Numbered from the stretch's first letter, positions 15,572 to 23,866 are shown. The stretch: DNA of 24,112 nucleotides from Deltaproteobacteria bacterium (GCA_019309245.1 JAFDGP010000015.1:1-24112), one strand, 5' to 3'. Numbers and translations are program-made. Notes: generated by a model from the letters alone, not told the origin.

Positions 15572-17892
15572 CCTTTTTGTCCGGCGGTTTTTCGGGTGTG
15601 GCGTCTTGCTGAGGCCAGGGCCAGGAAGCTTCCGATCAATGTGAGCAGAGAGATTCCGAGGCCGATTCGAAACGGCCGTGAAACAAAATACATGGCCACC
15701 TGGTGCGTGCCTTTGTCCAGGGAAATGACCCGAAAAAGATAGTCCCCTCGTTGTACGGAAACCTGTTTTCCGTCCACTTGGGCGCGCCATCCCGGATAAT
15801 CAATTTCGCTTAGCACAAGATAACAGGGCCGGTTGCACGATGCGCTCAGGGTGATGTGTTCGTAGTCATAGCCGGTAATTACGCAATCGCCCTGGAGCCT
15901 GAGCGATCCGGCCGGGGGAGATTGGGACCTCGGGTGTTCCGATTCAAACACCACAGCAGACCGGGGGTCAAAGTCCTCTGCGGCGATGGTCTCCAAGATT
16001 TGGGAGGCCGGTACATTGAGGGCCTTTTCAACCAGGAATGCTCGAGGAAGGGCACCGGGAACTTCAATGAAGCGGTCGTTTGAGACCCGATACCTCAGGT
16101 TCAGCAACCGGAGCAGCTTGGATTCATGATTTTTGAGAAAACCCGTGGTAATCACCTGTCTGTCAGGTGGCAGGCCCTGGCTGGCCTGGAGATAGGTCAT
16201 CACGGTGCTCAGCACCAATGGGTCGTATCCGTCAATCGAGCGAAAGCGGTACAAGGTGCCGTCATTAAATTGCCAGGCTGGACCTGTGGTCATGGCCCTG
16301 GCCGAAGACGTTACGCTCTGAAGGGTTTGAGCCAGGGCATGTTTTTTTTGAGATACCGAAAAGTCATAGGGTTTGACGAATCCGATGGCGTAACTTCCCA
16401 GATCGATCCCAACAATCACGACGGCGGCGATTTTAAAGGTCCGGACCGAAATCTTTTTTTTCTGCAACACCAGGAGCAAGAAAGCGGCGGTGAATGCCAC
16501 CACGGCGGCCCGAGAAAACACCATGGCCAGTTTTGCCGGGAGCCGGGAAACAAGGGCGGTGCCTACGGGCTCTTGTGCGACCAGCCTGAAGAGACGGCTG
16601 AAAAACCCGTACGGCTCGTAAACCATGGCCGCCAGCACAAACACCAGCCCCATGCCCACGCCCAGAAGACAAAGGGACAGGGGGCGGAAGGCCCAAGGTT
16701 CGGAATTTCCTGCATGGTGCATTCCGATACCGGACATGACGGCTACGGCGAATACATACAGATACAAAATCTGGGCGGGGATGCGAAAGTGGTGAAAGCC
16801 GGGCAGTTTGAAGACCAGGGGATAGATCGGGTTGTACTTCCCGAACGCCAGGAATAAGGCGCCAAGGGCCAGGACCGGAAAAAACCAGCGGATCCGACCC
16901 AGTCTGCCAGCCCTTGCGGGATAGATAAAGGCGAACACCAGGGGCAAGATGCCAGCGTACCCGCACGTCTCCCAGAAATACCAGTCCTTGGGGGTCAAGT
17001 AAAAGGTCTGATCCACCGCACTTCCGAAGATGTCCGGCACCAGGAAGGAAAAAAGCATTTTGAGGCGCAAAGAATCCATGGTGGCGAAAGCATAGTCCAC
17101 GCCTCCGGCGCGGCCAGACAGCGCCGTCAGTTCCATGGTGGGAAGCAATTGTATGGCGGCCAGCATGAATCCCACACCCAGGACCACAGCCAGTCCCAGC
17201 AGCCCTTGGAAACCATGTTCGCGAAAGCCCATGACAGTGCCTGCAATCTGGAAAAGTCCGAATCCCAGAATTGCCAGGATCGTATAAAAGGCGATCTGTG
17301 GAAACCCTCCCAGGATCTGAATTCCCAGAACAAGTCCGGCCAGCAACGCCCAGTAGAATTGTTTGGTCCTGAAAAACCGCCTTACAAACAAGAGGATCAG
17401 CGGGAGCCAGATGTAATTCTGAACCAGTGTGAGGTGTCCGGCATAGAGATGGGCCATGAAATAGCCATTGTACATAAAGACCAGGGCGGAAAGCAGGGCC
17501 CCGCACCGGGTTACATCGAGGTCTCGAACGAATGCATACATGAAGGCCGAGCCCATAAAGCAATGAAGGATCACAGTCCACAGGTACGCGTGGTCGGCCG
17601 GCATGAGATAAAAAAGAAATCCCAGGGGATAAAACATGGCGGCCTGGATGTTGGCGATGAACGGGGTCCCCGAAAACTGAAAAGGATTCCAGAACGGAAG
17701 TGCGCCTCGCGTGGTGATACTGTGCCGGATGAATTGCTTGACAGGGAGAAAGTAAAGCACGAAATCCGATCCAAAAAGTGATGCATTTGAAAAAAGGACT
17801 TTCGAAAATACCCCTATGGCCCCGAAAGCCAGGATGAGAAATATAAGGACCGAACGGTAGTCTTTTGCGATGGAGGCGTCCTTAAGCATCAT
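15568..17892 (-). CDS. YfhO family membrane protein (GT-C-like), first of a tandem pair, 774 aa
   Basis: The start at 17892 is an ATG overlapping the TGA of the methyltransferase gene (ATGA); a second ATG follows directly. A membrane helix (about residues 14-33) leads into the outer loop SLFGSDFVLYFLPVKQF and the family block LPFWNPFQFSGTPFIANIQA (65-84). About a dozen helices follow. The C-terminal region contains IDYPGWRAQVDGKQVSVQRG and LDKGTHQVAMYFVSRPF, the usual YfhO ending, then a final helix and a basic tail. As for the related downstream gene, a role in transferring sugar from a polyprenyl carrier to an envelope acceptor is expected from the family. Tandem copies suggest two successive sugar additions or two acceptors; that is inference. 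Confidence 0.85.
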   Translation of the reverse strand: MMLKDASIAKDYRSVLIFLILAFGAIGVFSKVLFSNASLFGSDFVLYFLPVKQFIRHSITTRGALPFWNPFQFSGTPFIANIQAAMFYPLGFLFYLMPADHAYLWTVILHCFMGSAFMYAFVRDLDVTRCGALLSALVFMYNGYFMAHLYAGHLTLVQNYIWLPLILLFVRRFFRTKQFYWALLAGLVLGIQILGGFPQIAFYTILAILGFGLFQIAGTVMGFREHGFQGLLGLAVVLGVGFMLAAIQLLPTMELTALSGRAGGVDYAFATMDSLRLKMLFSFLVPDIFGSAVDQTFYLTPKDWYFWETCGYAGILPLVFAFIYPARAGRLGRIRWFFPVLALGALFLAFGKYNPIYPLVFKLPGFHHFRIPAQILYLYVFAVAVMSGIGMHHAGNSEPWAFRPLSLCLLGVGMGLVFVLAAMVYEPYGFFSRLFRLVAQEPVGTALVSRLPAKLAMVFSRAAVVAFTAAFLLLVLQKKKISVRTFKIAAVVIVGIDLGSYAIGFVKPYDFSVSQKKHALAQTLQSVTSSARAMTTGPAWQFNDGTLYRFRSIDGYDPLVLSTVMTYLQASQGLPPDRQVITTGFLKNHESKLLRLLNLRYRVSNDRFIEVPGALPRAFLVEKALNVPASQILETIAAEDFDPRSAVVFESEHPRSQSPPAGSLRLQGDCVITGYDYEHITLSASCNRPCYLVLSEIDYPGWRAQVDGKQVSVQRGDYLFRVISLDKGTHQVAMYFVSRPFRIGLGISLLTLIGSFLALASARRHTRKTAGQKG

Positions 17893-18641
17893 AATATTGC
17901 CGGTTTCTTGAGGACTGCCAGGATCGACACCCCGAAAGGAAAATCCAGGAAACGAAGCAATCGAATTTCCGTACAGAATAACCGGGAAAGCGCTGCGTTC
18001 AACCATCGCGGAACGGCCAGGGATAAATCCGAACGGGGCCTGACGCCACGCTGTCGACATCGGTTAAGTATTCTGACGGCCAGAATCGGGAAGAACAGAA
18101 TCGTATTATAATAAGAACATCTGGCTACCTGCCATTTGCAACGGCTTAGGGCACGCAGCAATCCGGAACGGGTATAGCGGCGCCTGTGATGCAGGGCTTC
18201 ATCGTGCGGACCCCACAAGAAGCGCAATGCGGGTACGGTGAGAATCATGTGGCCTCCCGGTGCGCATACCCGATACGCCTCCCGGAGTGCGGAATCGTCG
18301 TCGTCGAGGTGTTCGAGCACATCCAGGCAGGTGATGATGGAAAAGGTGTTGTCGCGAAACGGGACGGCCTGCGCCGCGTCGGCCAGGGCGATCTGATGTC
18401 CGTGTGCGGGCCGCAGATATGACAGGGCCTCTGAGGACAACTCCACGCCGAATGCCTTTCCGAAACCTTGAAGCAGATCCAGGACCATTCCTGTGCCGCA
18501 GCCCACATCCAGATGCGTTTGTGACCGTGGGCCATGGGACAAAAGCCCCCGGAGGGTGGTGTCTACCAGAAAACGTTTTCCTATAAACCACCAGTGTGTT
18601 TTTTCGATCCGGGACATAAGGTGGTATTCTTCTGTTTTCAT
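17889..18641 (-). CDS. Class I SAM-dependent methyltransferase, 250 aa
   Basis: Motif I is HLDVGCGTGMVLDLL (about residues 43-57), followed by FGVELSSEAL (motif II), ITCLDVLEHLDDDDSALREA (post-motif region) and APGGHMILTVPAL, which together define a Rossmann-type methyltransferase. The chosen ATG (18641) gives MKTEEYHLMSRIEKTHWWF, the usual N-terminus of family members in surface-glycan clusters. The frame stays open 31 codons further upstream to a GTG at 18734, but that stretch is unlike the family and no ribosome-binding site favours either. A C-terminal hydrophobic patch around YYNTILFFPILAVRIL may contact the membrane. Substrate unknown; sugar, lipid carrier or glycan-end methylation are all possible. 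Its stop overlaps the first YfhO gene as ATGA. Confidence 0.82.
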   Translation of the reverse strand: MKTEEYHLMSRIEKTHWWFIGKRFLVDTTLRGLLSHGPRSQTHLDVGCGTGMVLDLLQGFGKAFGVELSSEALSYLRPAHGHQIALADAAQAVPFRDNTFSIITCLDVLEHLDDDDSALREAYRVCAPGGHMILTVPALRFLWGPHDEALHHRRRYTRSGLLRALSRCKWQVARCSYYNTILFFPILAVRILNRCRQRGVRPRSDLSLAVPRWLNAALSRLFCTEIRLLRFLDFPFGVSILAVLKKPAIL

Positions 18642-18761
18642 TGGAGACAGCCTGTGTGTCGGCGATTTCCTGCCTTGCCGGTGTTGGATCCGATCGCAGG
18701 CCTCCATGAGACCGGCTGCCTTTCCACAACGCACAGCGCAATGAACAGGCGAACGTCGGGT

Positions 18762-19447
18762 CTACATTCCGGCTCCATAACGACGCGCTAGGTCGTTGTA
18801 GCGCACCTTGAACATTTCGATCAGGGTTCGAACCGCATCAATGCCGACCCGGACCTTGGAATCAAACGAATGGTGCCATTCCACGGGGATCTCTCCGATG
18901 TGGTAGCCGTATTTTTGGGCCAAAAAGATCACCTCGGCATCATAGCCCCATCTTTCGATCCTGGAATGAGAAAAGACCCGGTGTGCGGCTTTTCTGGTAA
19001 ACCCTTTGAATCCACAGGTAATATCGGTAACCTTCAGGCCCAGGCCGAGGATGGCCATTCTTCGAAAGGCCTCGCCCAGGAGTTGGCGTATCGGGGTCTC
19101 GCGGACCTTCAAACTCGAATCCGGGAGATGCCGGGAGGCCACCACCACAGGGGCGCCGTTTTTCAAGTGTTCGAGGCACGGGGACACAAACCGGATCGGC
19201 ACAGCCAGGTCCGCGTCCATGAAGAGGACATATCTGCCGCGGGCGGCGAGCATTCCCTTTCTGACGGCATAACCCTTACCGCGATTGGGCGTATAGCTGA
19301 CCAGACGCACCCGGGGATCCTCGCGGATGATCCGGTCGCAGATTTCTTGGGTGCGATCCGTGCTGCCGTCATTGACCAGGACAATTTCAAAAAAGAATTT
19401 TTTGTTATTGAGATACGCGACAGGTCCGGACGTGCTGCAGGCGTCAT
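18762..19447 (-). CDS. GT2 glycosyltransferase (GtrB/DPM1-like), 5' end broken by deletion/frameshift
   Basis: From about 19421 the frame reads VAYLNNKKFFFEIVLVNDGSTDRT, RGKGYAVRKGMLAARGRYVL and MDADLAVPI, clear motifs of a polyprenyl-phosphate GT2. It ends at TAG (18764-18762) with no C-terminal membrane helices. What should precede, a strand such as LSVVIPAYNEE and roughly 20 residues, is absent. The expected start, an ATG at 19447 overlapping the DUF2723 stop (ATGA), does read MTPAARPDLS, a plausible natural N-terminus, but then runs on in another frame (RISITKN). This looks like a loss of several tens of bases, not a multiple of three, just after that Ser. The only in-frame start upstream is a TTG at 19514 inside the neighbouring gene. 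As written, the enzyme lacks its first donor-binding motif and is probably inactive, unless this is an assembly error. Confidence 0.75.
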
Positions 19448-21501
19448 AATCCCTCGGCCTCCATAAGGTGAACCAGGTTGGGTTGCCTGGAATTGATGGC
19501 GAGTGATTTTTCAAAGGCCTCTCGCGCTTTGTCTTTTTCTCCTGTTTCCAGGTACATCAGGCCCAGATTCCGGTATGCGTCGTAGAGGCGACGGTTGGCT
19601 CGAATGGCCTTTTTAAAGAATTCAATGGCCTTATGGATCTCCCCAGCCTTGGAGTAGTAGTATCCCCAGATATCCCAAAGCAATGCCCGGTTGGTTGAAT
19701 TTCGGGAAAAAAGCTCAAGCGGTTCTCGGGCATGGTTGAGCAGCCCCATGTCGATGAAAAAGATCGCTATGGTTCCGTGGATGCCCTTGTCGTCATAGGC
19801 CAGCCATGATGCCTTTTGCATCATGGCGATTCCAGTGGCATTTTTCCCCATGAATATCAGGTCCCTGGCCATCTTGAAGAAAAAATAGCCTGTGACCATG
19901 CGGTTCATATAGTCGCGGTGAAAGGAGCCGTTCAAGCTTTCCGTCACATATAACGGCCACGGATTGGTCTCCTGCTCAAAGACCCGCTCAAAGGCCTCTG
20001 CACCCACGGCCCGGGAGGTCAGGCCATGGGGGATCAAATCAAAGCCGCGGTCTGAAAGCGCTTTTTCATCGAACACCGCCAGGTATACATGCCCCCGCGT
20101 GCGTACCAGTTCCTTTTCGATGATCTTGCGAAGGGCCTCCCACTTGCCGTAGAATGTGGGGCCTTTGCGGTAGAGAAACGGCATCTTGAAAAACAGGTTG
20201 TGCCGGTCATACAGGGCGAGATCCGGCCGCGCATTTTCCACCAGCCTTAGGTACGCAACAGGAAACAAGATGTTGTCGCCTTCTACCAGCAAGGTGGCAT
20301 GGGGCGGGGCACCTCGCAAAATGTCGGCGGCGTACTCGTAGGCCGTATAGTTCTCGTGCTGATCGTTTGCATACAGGTTGATTCCGAAAAGCACGACCGG
20401 TGCCCCGAAGCAGGCCACCTTGACGCCGATTCGGATACGCCGTCGGAAAGCGCCTGATGAACACCACAACAACAGAGCATCCATGCCGATGCCGATTAGG
20501 ACGGCCCCCGCGACCGCGCTTGGAATCTGGAAGGCGGTGATTTCAAGAGAAATCACATTCAGAAATGTCGTATAGGCCAGGTCAAACACGAACAGCAAGA
20601 TCCAGAACACCTTCCAGCGAATTCCGGTCTGTCGGATCCAACCCAGCACGGCCAGACCCCAGAGGGGGCCGTACTGGAAAAGTGTTTGGTGCAGGGCCTG
20701 CCCGATTCTTGTTATATAGCCCTTCCAAGACGTGGTCAGCACAAAGGCATTCCGGTGGTCGGCAGCGCCCACATGGTACAGGAATCGAGACAGGGTGTCC
20801 GGATCCCCCCAGTGAATGGCCGTCCCTGCATGGGTGCGAATAGGAAGGTAAAGATATACCGAAAGGCCCAGCAGGAAAAAGAACCCCAGTAACAGGATGT
20901 GTCTCGTGTTGAAAAGGATGTGTCGGTCTGAACAGATGATCAGGGTAAGCACAGCCGGGGCCAACATGACGGTCTGCATATGGTTGCTGAAACTCAATCC
21001 AGCCACCAGGGCCAATACGAGAAGGAGTCCGAGGGTTCGGACCTCATCCCAGAGGAGCAAGACATATAAGATCAGGGCCACGAAAAAGCCATGCAGAACA
21101 TAGACCTCCGCACAGGTGGTCTGAGACCAGAAGGTCTTGGAAAAGGCCAAAACCAGGGCGGAACAAAAGGCCGGCGGCACCGATCGGGTCCATTGTAGAA
21201 TTGCCTTGTAGACGAGCCAGGCGGTCAGGGCGCCGAAAAACGCGGACATCAGGTTCATTCTAAACGCGATGGATCCCAAAGGGATCATGCAAAAGGCCTT
21301 TCCAATCAGGGCGAAAAGAGGGTAACCGGAATTGTGGGCATTGCCCAGACAAAAGGCCGAGGCGATGAACTCGCCGCTGTCGCCCAGGTACACGGTGGGG
21401 GCAGTGGTCCACAGGTACACGGCGAAGCTTGCGAGCAGAACCATGCCGCCGCTGAGGTTGGTCTTCTTTTTGTGGTCCTCAGGACCAAGATCCATGAGCA
21501 T
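19444..21501 (-). CDS. DUF2723 (TMEM260-like) membrane protein with C-terminal TPRs, 685 aa
   Basis: The N-terminal block TVYLGDSGEFIASAF with AHNSGYPLF is the signature of DUF2723; D41 and E44 sit in the first outer loop, where GT-C enzymes keep their catalytic acid. About ten membrane helices follow up to residue 370, then a soluble region with LLVEGDNILFPVAYLR, then about two tetratricopeptide repeats at the C-terminus (AIEFFKKAIRANRRLYDAYR and following). The human relative TMEM260 is a protein O-mannosyltransferase, so a transferase role from a polyprenyl-phosphate sugar is the best guess. This is the first gene of the long minus-strand operon, 56 bases from the divergent TMTC-like gene. 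Start choices are the ATGs at 21501 and 21495; no strong ribosome-binding site favours either. It ends with an ATGA overlap. Confidence 0.85.
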   Translation of the reverse strand: MLMDLGPEDHKKKTNLSGGMVLLASFAVYLWTTAPTVYLGDSGEFIASAFCLGNAHNSGYPLFALIGKAFCMIPLGSIAFRMNLMSAFFGALTAWLVYKAILQWTRSVPPAFCSALVLAFSKTFWSQTTCAEVYVLHGFFVALILYVLLLWDEVRTLGLLLVLALVAGLSFSNHMQTVMLAPAVLTLIICSDRHILFNTRHILLLGFFFLLGLSVYLYLPIRTHAGTAIHWGDPDTLSRFLYHVGAADHRNAFVLTTSWKGYITRIGQALHQTLFQYGPLWGLAVLGWIRQTGIRWKVFWILLFVFDLAYTTFLNVISLEITAFQIPSAVAGAVLIGIGMDALLLWCSSGAFRRRIRIGVKVACFGAPVVLFGINLYANDQHENYTAYEYAADILRGAPPHATLLVEGDNILFPVAYLRLVENARPDLALYDRHNLFFKMPFLYRKGPTFYGKWEALRKIIEKELVRTRGHVYLAVFDEKALSDRGFDLIPHGLTSRAVGAEAFERVFEQETNPWPLYVTESLNGSFHRDYMNRMVTGYFFFKMARDLIFMGKNATGIAMMQKASWLAYDDKGIHGTIAIFFIDMGLLNHAREPLELFSRNSTNRALLWDIWGYYYSKAGEIHKAIEFFKKAIRANRRLYDAYRNLGLMYLETGEKDKAREAFEKSLAINSRQPNLVHLMEAEGL

Positions 21502-21557
21502 GCGTCGAATCTGGTGTATTCTTTGCAGTGACTCGCTAAGATGGTATTATCAAAAAA
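21502..21557. promoter_or_regulatory. Divergent intergenic region, probable promoters for both directions
   Basis: Only 56 bases separate two divergent genes, so promoters for both the 16-gene operon and the plus-strand TMTC-like gene must lie here or inside the coding starts. TATTAT at 21545-21550 is a fair minus-10 candidate for the plus strand, with a weak TTTGCA 17 bases upstream, but it would leave an almost leaderless message. Read on the other strand, the same AT-rich core gives GATAAT. Neither gene has a clear ribosome-binding site. No operator was identified. Confidence 0.35.
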
Positions 21558-23435
21558 ATGAGCCGGTTACCAATAAAACAGCAGAGATTCTTTCGACTGT
21601 GGGGTCCTTTCCTTCTGGTCGCCGCAACGGTTCTGGCCTATGGAAATACGGTGCCGGGAGATTTCGTATGGGACGACAGGGCCCTTTTTGTTGAACATGA
21701 AGACCAGTGGCGATGGACCCACCTGAAATCGTTGCTGACCGCGCAGGACAACCTGTTTGAAGATCGCTATACGGGCTATTACCGCCCATTCCCAAACCTC
21801 ACCTTCCTGGTGGACCATACCGTTTGGGGCTGCAATCCTGCCGGCTACCATGTCACCAATCTGTTGTTCCACGCCTTGACCACGTTGGGGATCTACTGGT
21901 TGGCCCGTCTTCTTTTCACAAACCCTTGGGTCGCCCTGCTGAGCGCCCTATGTTTTTCCTGGCATCCCATCAACACGGAATCTGTGGCCTGGATCAACGG
22001 CCGAAATAATGTCCTTTGCGCTTGCTTTTTTGTATGGTCGATCTATTTTTTTCTGAAATCATCCAAAGAAGAAACCGCCCGGCTACGTAACTGCAGCCTG
22101 TCGCTTGCAGCCTTTTTGCTCTCTTTGTTCAGCAAGGAGTATGCCCTGATGTTGCCTGCCACGATTTTCAGTTATGTGTGGGCCTTCAGCCCGTCGGATC
22201 TCAAGGTTCGATGCCGGGAGGCAACTGCAAAAACGGCGCCATATTTGCTCTTAATAATTATTTATCTTGTCGTTCGATCCATGGTCCTGCCCGGCCACGG
22301 GCCGAAGTTTATGCACTGGGAAACCCTCGGCATGAGGCTCTTGACGGTGCCCAAGACCTTTGCCCTGTATTTGAGGTTGCTGGTCGCCCCTGTGCATTTG
22401 ACGGTCCATTATGAAACCACTTTGATCAAGACGGTTAGGGATCCGAGTCTCTGGCTGTGCTTAGGGGTAACCGTGGCCTATACGGCTTTGTTGGTTGCCG
22501 CCTTCCGGAGGTCACGCCAAGTATTCTGGGCACTGTTGTGGATCTTGATCACACTGGTTCCTGTCCTGAATATCATACCGCTTTCAGATGACAACCGGTT
22601 CATGGCCGAACGCTATCTCTACTTGCCGGCGGTGGGGTTTTGCCTGGCTCTGGGGCCGGGCTTGAGGCGCTTGTGGGAGGCGATCACGTTACGGGTCGAC
22701 CGCCTTTCCTGGGCGGCCGCCGTGTTGGGGGTGGGGCTGTTGCTGCAATGGTATCTGTTCGGCACCTTGAACCGTAACCTGGCCTGGCGTAATGAAGTGG
22801 CCCTGTGGACCGATGCGGTGTCTTATCATCCCACCTGGTACCATCCGTACTTTAATTTGGCGGTGGCTTTAAGAGATGCAGGTCGGTTTAAAGCAGCCGT
22901 AGAGATGTTTAAAGAAGCGTATCACAAAGCCCAGACCCCGGAAGACAGGGGGCTGGTACTGAGCAATATTGCCCTGGTGGCCTATCGCCACCAAAAGGAC
23001 TATGAAACAGCCCGGAAACGGTTGCAACAGGCCCGGCAACTGATTCCCAATAAGAGTTGGGTGTACAATTTGATGGGCAACGTTTCTTTTGTGAGAAACG
23101 AATACGACCAGGCTCTCACTCAATACGACCAAGCGCTGAGCTTGGACCCCCACGATACCGAGAGTATGATCGCCAAGGGCATGACCTATTTTAAGATGGG
23201 CCGGATTGACGAGACCATCCAATATCTGGAAGAGGTCCGGGCGATCGTGCCCGATGACGGCAGGCTGGACTACTACCTGGGCCGTGCCTATGACCGCAAG
23301 GGATTGACGGCCGAGGCCGTAGCCCATTATGTCCGGTATCTGAAGCGCTTGCCCGAGGATATGAACCGGTACGCCATTGAAGAACGTCTCAAAAAAATCG
23401 GGGCCGTTCCGCCTGTCGCGAAACGACCCCAATAA
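21558..23435 (+). CDS. TMTC-like membrane protein with C-terminal TPRs, 625 aa
   Basis: This is the only plus-strand gene. About ten membrane helices occupy residues 14-400. The first outer loop has GDFVWDDRALF, with the family's Asp pair at 39-40. YYRPFPNLTFLVDH, HPINTESVAWINGRNNVLCA and FMAERYLYLPA are further family hallmarks. The rest is about five tetratricopeptide repeats (for example YDQALTQYDQALSLDPHDTE). Animal TMTC proteins of this layout are protein O-mannosyltransferases; the bacterial role is unproven. It is an intact paralogue of the interrupted gene at 6191-8371. It faces pilA tail to tail with 30 bases between the stops, which makes pilin or pilus-associated proteins candidate substrates. 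It ends with TAA. Its last 12 codons double as the pilA terminator on the other strand. Confidence 0.85.
   Translation: MSRLPIKQQRFFRLWGPFLLVAATVLAYGNTVPGDFVWDDRALFVEHEDQWRWTHLKSLLTAQDNLFEDRYTGYYRPFPNLTFLVDHTVWGCNPAGYHVTNLLFHALTTLGIYWLARLLFTNPWVALLSALCFSWHPINTESVAWINGRNNVLCACFFVWSIYFFLKSSKEETARLRNCSLSLAAFLLSLFSKEYALMLPATIFSYVWAFSPSDLKVRCREATAKTAPYLLLIIIYLVVRSMVLPGHGPKFMHWETLGMRLLTVPKTFALYLRLLVAPVHLTVHYETTLIKTVRDPSLWLCLGVTVAYTALLVAAFRRSRQVFWALLWILITLVPVLNIIPLSDDNRFMAERYLYLPAVGFCLALGPGLRRLWEAITLRVDRLSWAAAVLGVGLLLQWYLFGTLNRNLAWRNEVALWTDAVSYHPTWYHPYFNLAVALRDAGRFKAAVEMFKEAYHKAQTPEDRGLVLSNIALVAYRHQKDYETARKRLQQARQLIPNKSWVYNLMGNVSFVRNEYDQALTQYDQALSLDPHDTESMIAKGMTYFKMGRIDETIQYLEEVRAIVPDDGRLDYYLGRAYDRKGLTAEAVAHYVRYLKRLPEDMNRYAIEERLKKIGAVPPVAKRPQ
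23391..23430 (-). terminator. Rho-independent terminator of pilA, inside the convergent gene
   Basis: On the minus strand an 11-bp stem (GGGGTCGTTTC pairing with GGAACGGCCCC, including two G-T pairs) with a nine-base loop is followed by GA and seven T. It lies 36 bases past the pilA stop, wholly inside the last codons of the convergent TMTC-like gene. No T-run follows on the plus strand, so it acts in the pilA direction only. Confidence 0.8.
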
Positions 23436-23465
23436 GAATAGGCCCTACGGACAGCCTAACAATCA

Positions 23466-23849
23466 CTAACTGCTGCTGCCCGCGGCTCCTTCGCTGGTTA
23501 TGCTGAACGTGTAGTCCCCGCTGGCGTGTTTGGCTGTAACCGTAAAGGTAGTTGTGGTCGCCCCCGGCACAACGTTCGTGGTCACACCGGTAGTGGTCCT
23601 AAAGCCGCCCTGCGTCAGCTTGGCGAAAGAATCAACCGCCACCCCTGGATGGTCCGTCATATAGGCCATGGCAGAGGTATAGGCGTTCTTGACATCCGCC
23701 TGTGCGGATTTTTCATAGGCCCGCTTGCGGTAACTGATAAAATTCGGGATAGCGATGGCCGCCAGGATCCCGATGATGGCGATAACGATCATCAATTCAA
23801 TAAGGGTGAAACCTTTTTGGTTTTTCCTAACCAACTTTTGCATCATCAT
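23466..23849 (-). CDS. pilA: Type IV pilin (major pilin, PilA-like), 127 aa
   Basis: The protein starts with a short basic leader and the prepilin peptidase site QKG|FTLIELMIV: cleavage after G13 gives N-methyl-Phe1, with Glu5 kept for assembly. The N-terminal helix (IAIIGILAAIAIPNFISYR) is of the type IVa kind. The mature chain would be about 114 residues, with no cysteine and so no disulfide-bonded D-region, as in short pilins of deltaproteobacteria. The globular part is Thr-rich (TTTGVTTN and ATTTTFTVT) and ends GAAGSSS, giving many possible O-glycosylation sites. AAAGGAGG lies seven bases before the first of three consecutive ATG codons. The gene is monocistronic in this window: own sigma-54-like promoter upstream, own terminator downstream. 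It ends with tandem stops TAG-TGA. Confidence 0.95.
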   Translation of the reverse strand: MMMQKLVRKNQKGFTLIELMIVIAIIGILAAIAIPNFISYRKRAYEKSAQADVKNAYTSAMAYMTDHPGVAVDSFAKLTQGGFRTTTGVTTNVVPGATTTTFTVTAKHASGDYTFSITSEGAAGSSS

Positions 23850-23866
23850 GGCGAAACCTCCTTTTC

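Noticed and set aside
15572..15790. Longer start for the second YfhO protein
   Set aside because: The extra residues are a shadow of the upstream YfhO gene's C-terminus; the ATGA overlap at 15571 is preferred. The same reasoning trims the first YfhO gene (to 17892) and the alpha-toroid gene (to 13226).
3485..19447. Reassignment of TAG to an amino acid (for example pyrrolysine), suggested by in-frame TAGs at 7375, 8819, 11298 and 18764 followed by open frames
   Set aside because: TAG also ends asnB, both GT2 genes, the GT39-like gene, the DUF362 gene, the 56-aa gene and pilA at natural protein ends, often right beside the next start. It behaves as an ordinary stop here. Only the 7375 case shows homologous protein on both sides.
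19163..19447. A separate 94-aa gene starting at the ATG at 19447
   Set aside because: Only the first ten residues look natural; the rest is an out-of-frame reading of the GT2 gene. It is the remnant 5' end of the broken GT2 gene.
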